In this document: positions 31,225 to 38,942 of the stretch, piece after piece
Position numbering within the stretch: position 1 is the first letter of the stretch
Layout of the letters: every line of letters starts with the position of its first letter
Translations under genes and position numbers: made by a program
Notes under the pieces: model-generated
What the model saw: only the letters and a program-made list of their open reading frames with translations
Told to the model about the DNA's origin: nothing
Database searches by the model: none
From: Oscillospiraceae bacterium
GTDB taxonomy: Bacteria > Bacillota > Clostridia > Oscillospirales > Acutalibacteraceae
DNA length: 47,469 nt
Assembly: GCA_015066065.1 (NCBI GenBank)
Contig: SVPB01000005.1
Span: forward strand, 1 to 47,469
Direction: 5' to 3'

Positions 31225-31790
31225 ATCAACAGAATCATCGGCGCTATCGGTCGCCATCCCGTCTGTTGGCTATACTGCTGATGGTGGTGGCTTCGGTGGC
31301 GGTCATCCTGCTGTCCGGCGTATGGTACAACACCGCACGCCAGCCCCAGCTGACCGTCCACGGCACCTCCACTCCGGTGGAGGGGACACGTCCCATCCCG
31401 TTTACGCAGGAGGACGCCGAAGCCTATGGGTTGGAGGCGGCTTCCCGTACCTTGGATGCCTCCGGGACCCCCACCGGTTATCTGCTTATCACCGCCGCTA
31501 CCGGCTACCGTTCCCGTATACGGGTGCAGACGGTGTTTGCCGAAGATCGCCGGACGGTGGTGTCCCTGCGGGTGCTGTACCAGCAGGAGACCGAGTATCT
31601 GGGGACACGCATCACCGGAGAGGAATTTCAGGCGCAGTTCGCCGGACGGCTGGCGCCCCTACGTCTGTGGACGGTACCGGGGGAAGGCTCGCCGGTGGAC
31701 GGTCTGTCCGGTTCCACCGTGTCCTCCCAGGCGGTGGTGAAGGCGGTCAACGGCGGTTACCGATTTTTGCAGCAACACGACGGTCTTTGA
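31221..31790 (+). CDS. FMN-binding domain membrane protein
   Basis: A 189-residue protein with one N-terminal membrane helix (residues 15-34) and an exported FMN_bind domain. The attachment motif is DGLSGSTVSSQAV with Thr166. The layout is like RnfG but only similar in pattern, so it is a second exported flavoprotein. It is coupled to apbE through a 4-base overlap, which supports it as a substrate. Confidence 0.87.
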   Translation: MNQQNHRRYRSPSRLLAILLMVVASVAVILLSGVWYNTARQPQLTVHGTSTPVEGTRPIPFTQEDAEAYGLEAASRTLDASGTPTGYLLITAATGYRSRIRVQTVFAEDRRTVVSLRVLYQQETEYLGTRITGEEFQAQFAGRLAPLRLWTVPGEGSPVDGLSGSTVSSQAVVKAVNGGYRFLQQHDGL

Positions 31791-31815
31791 TCGCCGTGTA
31801 CATAGGAGTAAGACC

Positions 31816-32196
31816 ATGAAGGAACAGGATCATCTGCGTTGGCGGCGGGGGGATACCCTGCTGGTGGTGTGTGTGCTATTAACGGCCCTGCTGTTGCTGC
31901 TGGGCCTTTTTTGGCTGCCTGCTCGTGGGGCACAGGTAACGGTGACGGTGGACGGCCGGACGGTGGCTACCTTTGCCCTGTCAACGGACACCACCTACAC
32001 CATCCCCGGGATTGGTGGCTATAACATCCTGGAGATTCGTGACGGAGAAGCCCGGGTGACCGATGCCGATTGCCCGGATGCTGTCTGTGTGCGGCATCGT
32101 GCTGTTTCCCGGGTGGGGCAGAGCATCCTCTGTTTGCCCCATAAGGTGGCCGTTACCGTGGTGGGCGGCGAGCCGGCCGTGGATGCGGAGGTGTAA
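31816..32196 (+). CDS. NusG domain II-containing exported protein
   Basis: A 126-residue protein with one membrane helix (residues 15-36) and a small beta-rich outer domain: VTVTVDGRTVATFAL, YNILEIRDGEARVTDADCPDAVCV and the ILCLPHKVAV end. This is the NusG_II family (PF07009-type), not the transcription factor. Members commonly sit next to apbE/FMN_bind genes and Gx transporters in clostridia. The conserved CPDxxC and CLPH cysteines suggest a redox or metal role. AGGAG precedes the ATG. Confidence 0.85.
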   Translation: MKEQDHLRWRRGDTLLVVCVLLTALLLLLGLFWLPARGAQVTVTVDGRTVATFALSTDTTYTIPGIGGYNILEIRDGEARVTDADCPDAVCVRHRAVSRVGQSILCLPHKVAVTVVGGEPAVDAEV

Positions 32197-32199
32197 GGG

Positions 32200-32688
32200 A
32201 TGAAACGAAAAACCGCCCTCTACGGACTGATGATTGCGTTAGCCTTTATCCTGAGCTATCTGGAGTTTTTATTTCCCCTTTCGGTGGGAATTCCCGGTAT
32301 CAAGCTGGGACTGGCCAATCTGGTGGTGCTCCTCTGTCTTTACCGTCTGCGCACCCGGGATGCGCTGATGATCTCCTTGGTACGCATCCTGCTCAGCGGT
32401 CTGACCTTTGGCAGTATAACCATGATGCTGTATAGCTTGTGCGGCGGTTTGGTCAGCTTTATCGCTATGGCTGTTTGCCGTTATAGCGGCCGTTTCAGCG
32501 TGGTAGGGGTGAGCATAGCCGGTGGCGTGTGTCACAACATTGGCCAGATTGCGGCGGCGGCGGTATTGCTGTCCACGGGAGAGATCGTGTGGTATCTGCC
32601 TGCTCTGCTGATTGCCGGATTAATGACCGGCGCTCTGTTGGGGGTGGCGGCCCGGCTGGCCTTGCCTGCTCTACAGCGGATGCATTGA
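32200..32688 (+). CDS. Gx transporter family membrane protein (heptaprenyl diphosphate synthase component I-like)
   Basis: A five-to-six-helix membrane protein of 162 residues. It has the family pattern FPLSVGIPGIKLGLANLVVL, LGGLVS-like GGLVSF and GGVCHNIGQI. The family (PF07456-type) was named after a heptaprenyl diphosphate synthase subunit but resembles small-molecule transporters. It is 3 bases after the NusG-II gene and ends the flavin module. Such genes often accompany extracellular electron transfer loci, where they may supply a quinone or flavin part. Confidence 0.8.
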   Translation: MKRKTALYGLMIALAFILSYLEFLFPLSVGIPGIKLGLANLVVLLCLYRLRTRDALMISLVRILLSGLTFGSITMMLYSLCGGLVSFIAMAVCRYSGRFSVVGVSIAGGVCHNIGQIAAAAVLLSTGEIVWYLPALLIAGLMTGALLGVAARLALPALQRMH

Positions 32689-32719
32689 CGGTTTTTTCAC
32701 AAACTGCCCCAATGAGGGC

Positions 32720-32748
32720 TTGAAAAGCCGGACAACCTGTGTTACAAT
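32720..32748 (+). promoter_or_regulatory. Promoter of serS
   Basis: TTGAAA (32720-32725), 17 bases, TACAAT (32743-32748). The leader is too short for a T-box. Confidence 0.75.
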
Positions 32749-32789
32749 ATAAGACAATAATGTTATCATCCGAGAGGAGTCAATGCCCC

Positions 32790-34085
32790 ATGTTGGATAT
32801 GAAGTTTATCCGTGAGAATCCCGAAGCGGTTAAGGAGAACATCCGCAAGAAGTTTAAGGACGCCAAGCTGCCGTTGGTGGATGAGGTGATCGCCCTGGAT
32901 GCGCGCAAGCGTGAGGTCAACACCCGTGCCAACGAGCTGCGTGCTACCCGTAACAAGGTCAGTAAGGAGATCGGCGCTCTGATGGGTCAGGGCAAGCGCG
33001 AAGAGGCGGAAGAAAAGAAGAAGCTGGTCGCGCAGCAGGCGCAGGAGCTGGCGGCGCTGGAGGCGGAGGAGACCGACCTGGCCGCCCGTGTCACCGAGAT
33101 CATGATGAAGATCCCGAACATCATCGACCCCTCTGTGCCCATCGGTAAGAACGACGAGGACAATGTGGAGGTACAGCAGTACGGCGAAAAGACGGTGCCC
33201 ACCTTCGAGATTCCTTATCATACCGATATCATGGCCAAGTTTGCCGGCATTGATAAGGCGGCCGCCGGCCGCGTGGCAGGTGAAGGCTTCTATTACCTGA
33301 TGGGGGATATTGCCCGTCTGCACTCGGCGGTGCTGTCCTATGCGCGCGACTTTATGATCGACAAAGGCTTTACATACTGCATCCCCCCCTTCATGATCCG
33401 TTCCAATGTGGTCACCGGCGTTATGAGCTTTGAAGAGATGGACGCCATGATGTACAAGATCGAAGGGGAAGACCTTTATCTGATCGGTACCAGTGAACAT
33501 TCCATGATCGGTAAGTTTATTGATACCATCACCGACGAGACGCAGTTACCTCTGACCTTGACCAGCTATTCTCCCTGTTTCCGCAAGGAGAAGGGGGCGC
33601 ACGGTATCGAGGAGCGAGGCATTTACCGCATCCACCAGTTCGAGAAGCAGGAGATGATCGTCATCTGCAAACCCGAGGAGAGCATGGACTGGTTCAACAA
33701 GATGTGGAGCTACTCGGTGGAGCTGTTCCGTTCACTGGATATTCCGGTACGTACGCTGGAGTGCTGTTCCGGCGATCTGGCGGATCTCAAGGTCAAGTCT
33801 TACGACGTAGAAGCGTGGTCGCCCAAGCAGCAGAAGTATTTTGAGGTATGCTCCTGCTCCAACCTGGGTGATGCGCAGGCACGTCGTTTGGGCATCCGTG
33901 TCAAGGGCGAGGATGGGCAGAAGTATCTGGCGCACACCCTCAACAACACGGTGGTAGCGCCCCCCCGTATGCTCATCGCCTTGCTGGAAAACAACCTGCA
34001 GTTTGACGGAGAAAAGTATAGCATCCGCATCCCCGAAGCTCTTCGTCCCTACATGGGCGGTAAAGAGGTCATCGAGCAGAAGTGA
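32790..34085 (+). CDS. serS: Serine-tRNA ligase
   Basis: Charges tRNA-Ser. The protein has 431 residues, the normal length of bacterial SerRS. The N-terminal long coiled-coil arm (residues about 28-100) grips the variable arm of tRNA-Ser. The class II core has motif 2 (YSPCFRKEKGAHGIEERGIYRIHQFEK-type, near 265) and motif 3 (LNNTVVAPPRMLIALLENN near 388). The ATG at 32790 gives the family start MLDMKFIREN and has GAGAGGAG upstream; the earlier in-frame ATG at 32739 is rejected because it overlaps the promoter. Confidence 0.97.
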   Translation: MLDMKFIRENPEAVKENIRKKFKDAKLPLVDEVIALDARKREVNTRANELRATRNKVSKEIGALMGQGKREEAEEKKKLVAQQAQELAALEAEETDLAARVTEIMMKIPNIIDPSVPIGKNDEDNVEVQQYGEKTVPTFEIPYHTDIMAKFAGIDKAAAGRVAGEGFYYLMGDIARLHSAVLSYARDFMIDKGFTYCIPPFMIRSNVVTGVMSFEEMDAMMYKIEGEDLYLIGTSEHSMIGKFIDTITDETQLPLTLTSYSPCFRKEKGAHGIEERGIYRIHQFEKQEMIVICKPEESMDWFNKMWSYSVELFRSLDIPVRTLECCSGDLADLKVKSYDVEAWSPKQQKYFEVCSCSNLGDAQARRLGIRVKGEDGQKYLAHTLNNTVVAPPRMLIALLENNLQFDGEKYSIRIPEALRPYMGGKEVIEQK

Positions 34086-34142
34086 TTCCCCGACCCGGCG
34101 CAATGCGCCGGGTCGTTTAATAAGGAAGTAGGAGGCCCGGCC

Positions 34143-34766
34143 TTGAAAAACGTTAAACGTCAATACAGCATTGCCTGCCTGTTGCTGACGGCGGTATGCC
34201 TTCTGGATTTCTTTACCGAATCGCTGGAGGTGTTTCTCAACAACACCGTCACCTTGTCTGAGCTGGCGGCCGCCGGCGTGTTCTGGCAGGATGGAGCCCC
34301 CTTTCTGTCCCAGTTGCTTTACCACCTGACGGTGCCATTGGGCCACGCTCTTTTAGCGTACACCGCCTACCGGGGTTATCGGGAGAAGTCGCTGGAGCCT
34401 TGGTGGGAGATCGCCTGCGGCGTGTGCGTGTTTCACTGGAGCTGGCTGTTGCTGACCCATTGCAGGGCGGTTTCCAACGGGGTCACCGCCATGTGGTACG
34501 TGGACGTGGTCTACGCCGGTGTGATGGTTGTCTTTTGGCTGTTATACGGTCTTTCCGGACACCACTATCGACCGCTGGTACGCCATCGCCGTCAACTGGA
34601 GTACACAGGCATTGCCTTCAAAGCAGGCCTTTTGTGTGCCTCGCTGGTGGTCATGGCGGTGCTGGGGGATATTTCTCTGGCGATGTGGGGCGACTGGATC
34701 CTGCACGTAATCAGCACCGCTGGCTTGTGCGCCGGTCTACTGCTGTTGGGTGCCGAAGACGAATAA
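34143..34766 (+). CDS. Multi-pass membrane protein, unknown
   Basis: A 207-residue protein with about six hydrophobic segments and a short basic N-terminus. It starts with TTG 7 bases after AGGAGG. WWEIACGVCVFHWSWLLLTHC and the His-rich LSGHHYRPLVRHRRQLEY loop are notable, but no family is recognised. It follows serS by 57 bases and ends at a terminator, so it may be co-transcribed with serS. Confidence 0.6.
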   Translation: MKNVKRQYSIACLLLTAVCLLDFFTESLEVFLNNTVTLSELAAAGVFWQDGAPFLSQLLYHLTVPLGHALLAYTAYRGYREKSLEPWWEIACGVCVFHWSWLLLTHCRAVSNGVTAMWYVDVVYAGVMVVFWLLYGLSGHHYRPLVRHRRQLEYTGIAFKAGLLCASLVVMAVLGDISLAMWGDWILHVISTAGLCAGLLLLGAEDE

Positions 34767-34772
34767 ATAATG

Positions 34773-34815
34773 AAAGGACACCTTCCGTTTGGAAGGTGTC
34801 TTTCTCTATACTTTT
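34773..34815 (+). terminator. Terminator
   Basis: Stem GACACCTTCC / GGAAGGTGTC with loop GTTT, followed by TTTCTCTATACTTTT. Confidence 0.85.
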
Positions 34816-34854
34816 GTAGGTCGAGGCGCATCCCAGGAGACAACCTTGCAGCAT

Positions 34855-34868
34855 TGAAAGCGCTTTCA
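34855..34868. promoter_or_regulatory. cre-like perfect palindrome TGAAAGCGCTTTCA in a gene-free stretch
   Basis: The 240-base stretch between the terminator and the ABC gene holds no convincing gene; an open frame to 35003 has no ribosome site and starts inside the terminator. This 14-base palindrome fits the cre consensus exactly. No promoter box pair was identified next to it, so its role is uncertain. Confidence 0.4.
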
Positions 34869-35013
34869 CACCACCATGAACGTCACCGGCCACCGGTGTA
34901 CATCGCGCTGGAAAACAACCGCCTGCTGAAGAGGACCATCCACCAGCGCTCGCCCCACACCCGGGTGACTATTCCGGGTCGGGAAGAAATAATCAAGCGG
35001 TAAGCATGAATTT

Positions 35014-35052
35014 CCCCCTTTTGGCGCAAGATAAGCCAAAAGGGGGTCGTTT
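35014..35052 (+). promoter_or_regulatory. Hairpin that contains the ribosome site of the ABC gene
   Basis: Perfect 12-bp stem CCCCCTTTTGGC / GCCAAAAGGGGG with a 9-base loop, then TCGTTTTC and the ATG at 35055. The AGGGGGT Shine-Dalgarno lies in the 3' arm. It looks like a weak terminator or a translation block; either would lower expression unless another fold forms. Confidence 0.55.
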
Positions 35053-35054
35053 TC

Positions 35055-35729
35055 ATGCCACTCATCGAGATGCGGCATATTTGCAAGTATTACCAAACCG
35101 GGGATACGGTGGTCAAGGCGTTGGATGATGTGTGTCTGACGGTGGAGGAAGGGGAGATGGTGGCTGTTCTGGGTCGTTCCGGGTCCGGCAAGTCCACCAT
35201 GATGAACATCGTGGGATGCTTGGATACTCCTACCTCCGGTGAGTATTGGCTGGCAGGACAACGGGTGTCGGACATGAGCGAGCGTGCGTTAGCGGATGCC
35301 CGTAGCCGGACGGTAGGCTTTGTGTTTCAAGGCTTTCATCTGTTACCGCAGTTGACGGCGCTGGAAAACGTGGAACTGCCGCTGACCTATCGGGGGATTC
35401 CAGAGCGTCGGCGGCGGCAGATGGCGCAGGATAGTCTGGAGCAGGTGGGGTTGGCTGACCGGATGTCCCATCTGCCCCGGGAGCTGTCCGGTGGCCAGCA
35501 GCAGCGAGTGGCGGTGGCACGGGCTATGGCAGGCGCTCCGTCGCTGTTGCTGGCGGATGAACCCACCGGCAATCTGGACAGCGTCGCCGGTCGGGAGGTG
35601 ATGGCCCTGCTGCACCGCTTGCACGAGCAAGGACGCACGGTGCTCATCATCACCCACGACCCGGCCATCGGGGACAGCTGCCCCCGTCGGGTGTATATGG
35701 AGGACGGAAAGTTAAAAAACAAGCAATAA
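35055..35729 (+). CDS. ABC transporter ATPase, MacB/LolD type, without permease
   Basis: An ATPase of 224 residues of the antimicrobial-peptide/lipoprotein export class. Walker A GRSGSGKS (residues 39-46), Q-loop FQGFHLLPQLTALENVELPL, signature LSGGQQQR and Walker B LLLADEPTGNLDS are intact, with the His switch THDPAI. These proteins normally have an FtsX-like permease beside them; none is present in the window, so the partner is encoded elsewhere or lost. Confidence 0.88.
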   Translation: MPLIEMRHICKYYQTGDTVVKALDDVCLTVEEGEMVAVLGRSGSGKSTMMNIVGCLDTPTSGEYWLAGQRVSDMSERALADARSRTVGFVFQGFHLLPQLTALENVELPLTYRGIPERRRRQMAQDSLEQVGLADRMSHLPRELSGGQQQRVAVARAMAGAPSLLLADEPTGNLDSVAGREVMALLHRLHEQGRTVLIITHDPAIGDSCPRRVYMEDGKLKNKQ

Positions 35730-35756
35730 AGTCTTTCTTTTTGCCTTACTTTGTGC

Positions 35757-35762
35757 TATGAT
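35757..35762 (+). promoter_or_regulatory. Possible extended -10 of the glycosidase-like gene
   Basis: TGC-TATGAT with only TTTCTT at the -35 position (35734-35739). Confidence 0.35.
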
Positions 35763-35785
35763 AGAGCCAAAGGACGGTGACGTAT

Positions 35786-37069
35786 ATGACTTTTGCATAC
35801 AAACGGGAAGAAGGGCAGAACCCCTTTTGTGGTTTTACCAGCTTTCAGCATTTTCGGGGAGAAAAATTGTACTCCGATATTGTGGTACGGCCGGAAAATC
35901 GCATGACCGAAACCGAAAACGTGGAGTGCTATCCCATCCCCGATGATGTGCCGCAGAACGGCCGGGAGGAGGGGTATTATCCCGATTCCACCATCGCCTA
36001 CATCCGGATATTGTGGAAGGAATTCGAACCGGAGCAGGGGGTGTACAACTATGACTTTATCCGGCAGATCCTGGAGGATGCCCGGGCGCACGATCAGGTG
36101 GTGTGCTTCCGCTTGATGGCGCACAGCACCCGTGCTCAGGACGACGTGCCGGAATGGCTTAAGAGCCTGATTCCCTGCCCGGAACGGCCGCCCATGATGC
36201 GTGTCAAGGATTCTCCCACCGATCCGCTGTTCCTCAAGCTGTTTGGTCGGGCGGTGCAGGAGCTGGGCGATGCGTTTGACAGCGACCCCACCTTCTACTA
36301 CTTGGATATATCCCTGCCCGGTGCTTGGGGCGAGGGGCACAAGCTGGAGCTGTTCCCCGACGAGGATATCCAGGGGCTAATGGACATCTATGTAGAGCAC
36401 TTTCAGCATACCCAGCTCATCGGTCAGCTGGCACGGCCGGAAATGTTGCGCTACGCCAGCCGCCTGCATCCTGCCGGATGGCGTGGTGACGGTCTGGGTG
36501 ACCCCTTCCACATCAACGATCGGTATCCCCCCCTCATTGCGGAGCTCAGCGACGTATGGAAGGTGGCGCCCGTTTCCTTCGAAGCTTATTGGTGGCTGGG
36601 GGAGTGGCAGCGTAAGGGCTGGGATCTCGATCACATTATCGAAAAGACCTTGGAATGGCATATCACTGCCTTTAACGGCAAGTCCATCCCGGTGCCCTTT
36701 GAGTGGCAGGAAAAGGTGGATGCCTGGGTGGCCAAGATGGGGTACCACTTCATGCTGGAGTCGGTAGAGCAGACCGGCCGGCAGGTGACCCTGACGGTCA
36801 ACAACGTGGGGGTGGCGCCTCTGTACCACCGGTTGCCCCTGCGCCTGCGTCTTATGGGAGATGCCGGCACCTACATGGTGGATACGCCGGTGGACGTGAC
36901 CGCCTGGTTGCCCGGTCAATGGACGGAAACGGTGTCTCTTCCCGATCTTCCGGCAGGGGAATACTCCTTGGCGGTGGGCCTGGGTGCGGACACCGACCCC
37001 CTGGTGTACTGGTGCATGGATGCGCCCCGTGATGGCCGCTTCTACACGGTAGGAAAGGTCACGCTGTAA
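35786..37069 (+). CDS. Glycoside hydrolase-like protein (TIM barrel + DUF4832-type C-terminal domain)
   Basis: A 427-residue protein without signal peptide. It starts with NPFCGFTSFQHF, then STIAYIRILWKEFEPEQGVYNYDFI, typical of the first strands of beta-galactosidase-like barrels. LDISLPGAWGEGHK near 170 may hold an acid residue. The last 110 residues (LTVNNVGVAPLYHRLPLRLRL...) form a beta-sandwich like DUF4832. The ATG at 35786 is favoured because GGTGA lies 6 bases upstream; GTG 35777 is possible. The substrate is unknown. It is one of three carbohydrate-active-like proteins in the window that all lack export signals. Confidence 0.7.
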   Translation: MTFAYKREEGQNPFCGFTSFQHFRGEKLYSDIVVRPENRMTETENVECYPIPDDVPQNGREEGYYPDSTIAYIRILWKEFEPEQGVYNYDFIRQILEDARAHDQVVCFRLMAHSTRAQDDVPEWLKSLIPCPERPPMMRVKDSPTDPLFLKLFGRAVQELGDAFDSDPTFYYLDISLPGAWGEGHKLELFPDEDIQGLMDIYVEHFQHTQLIGQLARPEMLRYASRLHPAGWRGDGLGDPFHINDRYPPLIAELSDVWKVAPVSFEAYWWLGEWQRKGWDLDHIIEKTLEWHITAFNGKSIPVPFEWQEKVDAWVAKMGYHFMLESVEQTGRQVTLTVNNVGVAPLYHRLPLRLRLMGDAGTYMVDTPVDVTAWLPGQWTETVSLPDLPAGEYSLAVGLGADTDPLVYWCMDAPRDGRFYTVGKVTL

Positions 37070-37072
37070 TTG

Positions 37073-37115
37073 AAAACATCTCCGTTGCCCTACAGGACAA
37101 CGGAGATGTTTTTTG
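37073..37115. terminator. Bidirectional terminator
   Basis: Stem AAACATCTCCGTTG / CAACGGAGATGTTT (37074-37087, 37098-37111) with T-run TTTTTTG on the plus strand and A/T-rich ends on both sides. It separates convergent genes. Confidence 0.85.
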
Positions 37116-38057
37116 TTATACCCCGGCAAGAATATGCTGGTTGCGCACGAGGGGATCGACTATGTGATCGTTAACCGTGTACGCCAGCCGTTCGAGGGTG
37201 GTATCCGGCTGGGATGCCAGCCCTTGTGCCGCCACCTCGGCGGTGATAGCGGCGGTGATGATTTCCATCGCCGCCTGCTTGTCAGCCGCCTCCTCCGGGC
37301 GATTGCCGGAAGACAGTAGATGCTCCAGATGCCCGGCCAGCCCGGCCAGGGTGGGTAGCTCCTGCAGGGCATGGAACTGCCACTTGTAGTACGGCAGATA
37401 GGTGCGCTCCAACAGGAAAATGGCGTGCAGAGCGCTGCGGACGAATTCCACCATGGCTAACTGAGCAGCGCCGGTATCCCCCCGGTGCAGACACCGGGGA
37501 TAGTTATACTGCCCGGCTTGTCCCATGAGCAGCAGATGCCCGGCCAGCTTCTTGCGCCGGACGTCCTCCGGGAGATACTGCAGGGTCTCCCGGATGCGTG
37601 TTACCTCTCCGTATGGATCGGTGAAGAGGGCACCGTTGGTGGCCTCACGCAGGGCGTATTCCGGCAGCGTAAACCATTGCCCGAGGGTCAGCTGGCCGTC
37701 CCGGCTCCCGGTTTTCTGCTCAAAGAAATCCCCGGTGCGTATCACCCCGTGGCGGTTGCCTCCCACCGGGCTGAGTGGACTGCGGGATAGCCCCCCATAC
37801 TCCCGGGGCAGCTTGGCGTAGGCCCGTTCCAGCCGAAAAGCGGCACGGCGATCCACCACCTCTTCCCCCGGCAACAGCAGACAGAACCCCGGCTCAAAAT
37901 CATGATCCCGGGAGATATCGTCGTCAAAGCCATCGCATTCCGATCCGCTTCCCATCAGCCCTACGGCCAGATAGGGCAGTAGGTCGGCAAACTGCTCCCG
38001 AAGTAGGGGAGCGCCGACTTCTTCATAGAAGCGCCGTGCGATCTCAAGTCCCTTCAT
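37116..38057 (-). CDS. DUF4037-type nucleotidyltransferase-like protein
   Basis: A 313-residue cytosolic protein. Near residue 36 it has GSGSECDGFDDDISRDHD, matching the hGS...D-x-D pattern of the polymerase-beta-type nucleotidyltransferase fold (GS at 36-37, Asp45-47, Asp51/53). A helical C-terminal part (170-313) follows, as in DUF4037 proteins. The ATG at 38057 has GGAGG upstream and replaces a much longer frame that overlaps the TPR gene in another phase. Its start overlaps the end of the TPR gene, so the two are coupled. Whether it modifies a protein, RNA or a small molecule is not known. Confidence 0.65.
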   Translation of the reverse strand: MKGLEIARRFYEEVGAPLLREQFADLLPYLAVGLMGSGSECDGFDDDISRDHDFEPGFCLLLPGEEVVDRRAAFRLERAYAKLPREYGGLSRSPLSPVGGNRHGVIRTGDFFEQKTGSRDGQLTLGQWFTLPEYALREATNGALFTDPYGEVTRIRETLQYLPEDVRRKKLAGHLLLMGQAGQYNYPRCLHRGDTGAAQLAMVEFVRSALHAIFLLERTYLPYYKWQFHALQELPTLAGLAGHLEHLLSSGNRPEEAADKQAAMEIITAAITAEVAAQGLASQPDTTLERLAYTVNDHIVDPLVRNQHILAGV

Positions 38058-38802
38058 AGATCCTCCTGCACCGTTCCTTGAGGGTGCTTTCATACACAAA
38101 ATAGCCGTAGTAGCCGTATACCGGTGCGCATTTTTCGCATACGAAGGCGTAGCCTCCGTCGGTGCGGTGCTGTCCCTTGTCCAGCAGCTCGGCGGCCGTC
38201 TGCAGGTAGCCGGCAATGCGGCTGTCGGCCTCCTCCAGCCCGTACTGCGCTTCTGCGGCGGAGGCCATGTTGAGGTAGGTGATGGCCATCTCCGCTTCGC
38301 CGTCGGGCACCTGCTCCATGACCGCCAGCGCCCGGCGGTAAAACACCTCTGCCCGGTCATACTGTGCCGTATCCACCAGCGCCAGAGCCATGTTGTTGTA
38401 TAATCCTCCCAGCCGATCATCCCCGGTGGGCAGGTCTCGCTCATAGATGGAGAGCGCTTTCTCAAACAGCTCCAGCGCCTCCGTCGCCCGACCAAAGGCC
38501 TTGCGGACGGTGGCGGCATTCACATAGGTGGTGGCCGCCCCCACCGTGTCGGTGATGCCCAGCTGCCCCACCAGCGCCAAGGCGCTGTCGGCATACTGCA
38601 AGGCGTTGTGTTCTTCTCCCAGCTTGCGGCACAGCCCCATCAGCTCGTTGGTCAGGAGCAGAGCGCTCCGTCCGTCCCCGGTCTGTTCCGCTTCCTCCAG
38701 CCAGTAGAGGAGCAGCTTGCGTGCTCCTTCGTAGTCGTTTTTGCCCAACAGCCCGTCCAGCTTGTCCAGCACCCGGGCGGTGGGTACCGATGATGATGCC
38801 AT
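38044..38802 (-). CDS. Tetratricopeptide-repeat protein
   Basis: A 252-residue protein of about five TPR units (for example ALLLTNELMGLCRKLGEEHNALQYADSALAL and GLYNNMALALVDTAQYDRAEVFYRRALAV patterns). Its short C-terminal segment contains CEKC and Tyr-rich YGYYGYFVYES. It is the first gene of a two-gene operon with the DUF4037 protein and overlaps it by 14 bases. TPRs bind other proteins, so it may present a target to or regulate the transferase. AAAAGGAGG precedes the ATG. Confidence 0.75.
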   Translation of the reverse strand: MASSSVPTARVLDKLDGLLGKNDYEGARKLLLYWLEEAEQTGDGRSALLLTNELMGLCRKLGEEHNALQYADSALALVGQLGITDTVGAATTYVNAATVRKAFGRATEALELFEKALSIYERDLPTGDDRLGGLYNNMALALVDTAQYDRAEVFYRRALAVMEQVPDGEAEMAITYLNMASAAEAQYGLEEADSRIAGYLQTAAELLDKGQHRTDGGYAFVCEKCAPVYGYYGYFVYESTLKERCRRIYEGT

Positions 38803-38825
38803 GAAAGCACCTCCTTTTGTATACC

Positions 38826-38854
38826 ATTATACACCATTGCGAACCAAGAGACAA
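38826..38854 (-). promoter_or_regulatory. Promoter of the TPR-DUF4037 operon
   Basis: On the minus strand TTGTCT (38854-38849), 17 bases, TATAAT (38831-38826). Confidence 0.7.
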
Positions 38855-38873
38855 CCCGGTGGAAAAATTTTTC

Positions 38874-38902
38874 TTGACAACGCCACTCTAACGTGTTAGA
38901 CT
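38874..38902 (+). promoter_or_regulatory. Promoter of the BlaI-M56 operon
   Basis: TTGACA (38874-38879), 17 bases, TAGACT (38897-38902). Operator 1 covers part of the spacer and the -10. Confidence 0.8.
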
Positions 38903-38927
38903 AAAGACGTACTCTAACGGGTTAGAG
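38887..38927. promoter_or_regulatory. Two dyad operators for the BlaI-type repressor
   Basis: TCTAAC-GT-GTTAGA (38887-38900) and CTCTAAC-GG-GTTAGAG (38912-38927), both perfect dyads with the same half-site, 26 bases centre to centre. One covers the -10, the other the start region. Confidence 0.75.
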
Positions 38928-38942
38928 AAGGAGGCGACAGAC

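Noticed and set aside
32689-32789. T-box leader in front of serS
   Set aside because: Only about 40 bases lie between the promoter and the start codon; no specifier loop or TGGNACCGCG-type T-box sequence.
34770-35003. Possible 77-codon gene upstream of the ABC ATPase
   Set aside because: It begins inside the terminator of the preceding gene, has no ribosome site and matches nothing I recognise.
37116-38519. A 467-residue version of the DUF4037 protein
   Set aside because: Its first 154 residues overlap the TPR gene in another frame and are Pro/Arg-rich noise; the ATG at 38057 has a proper ribosome site and the correct domain start.
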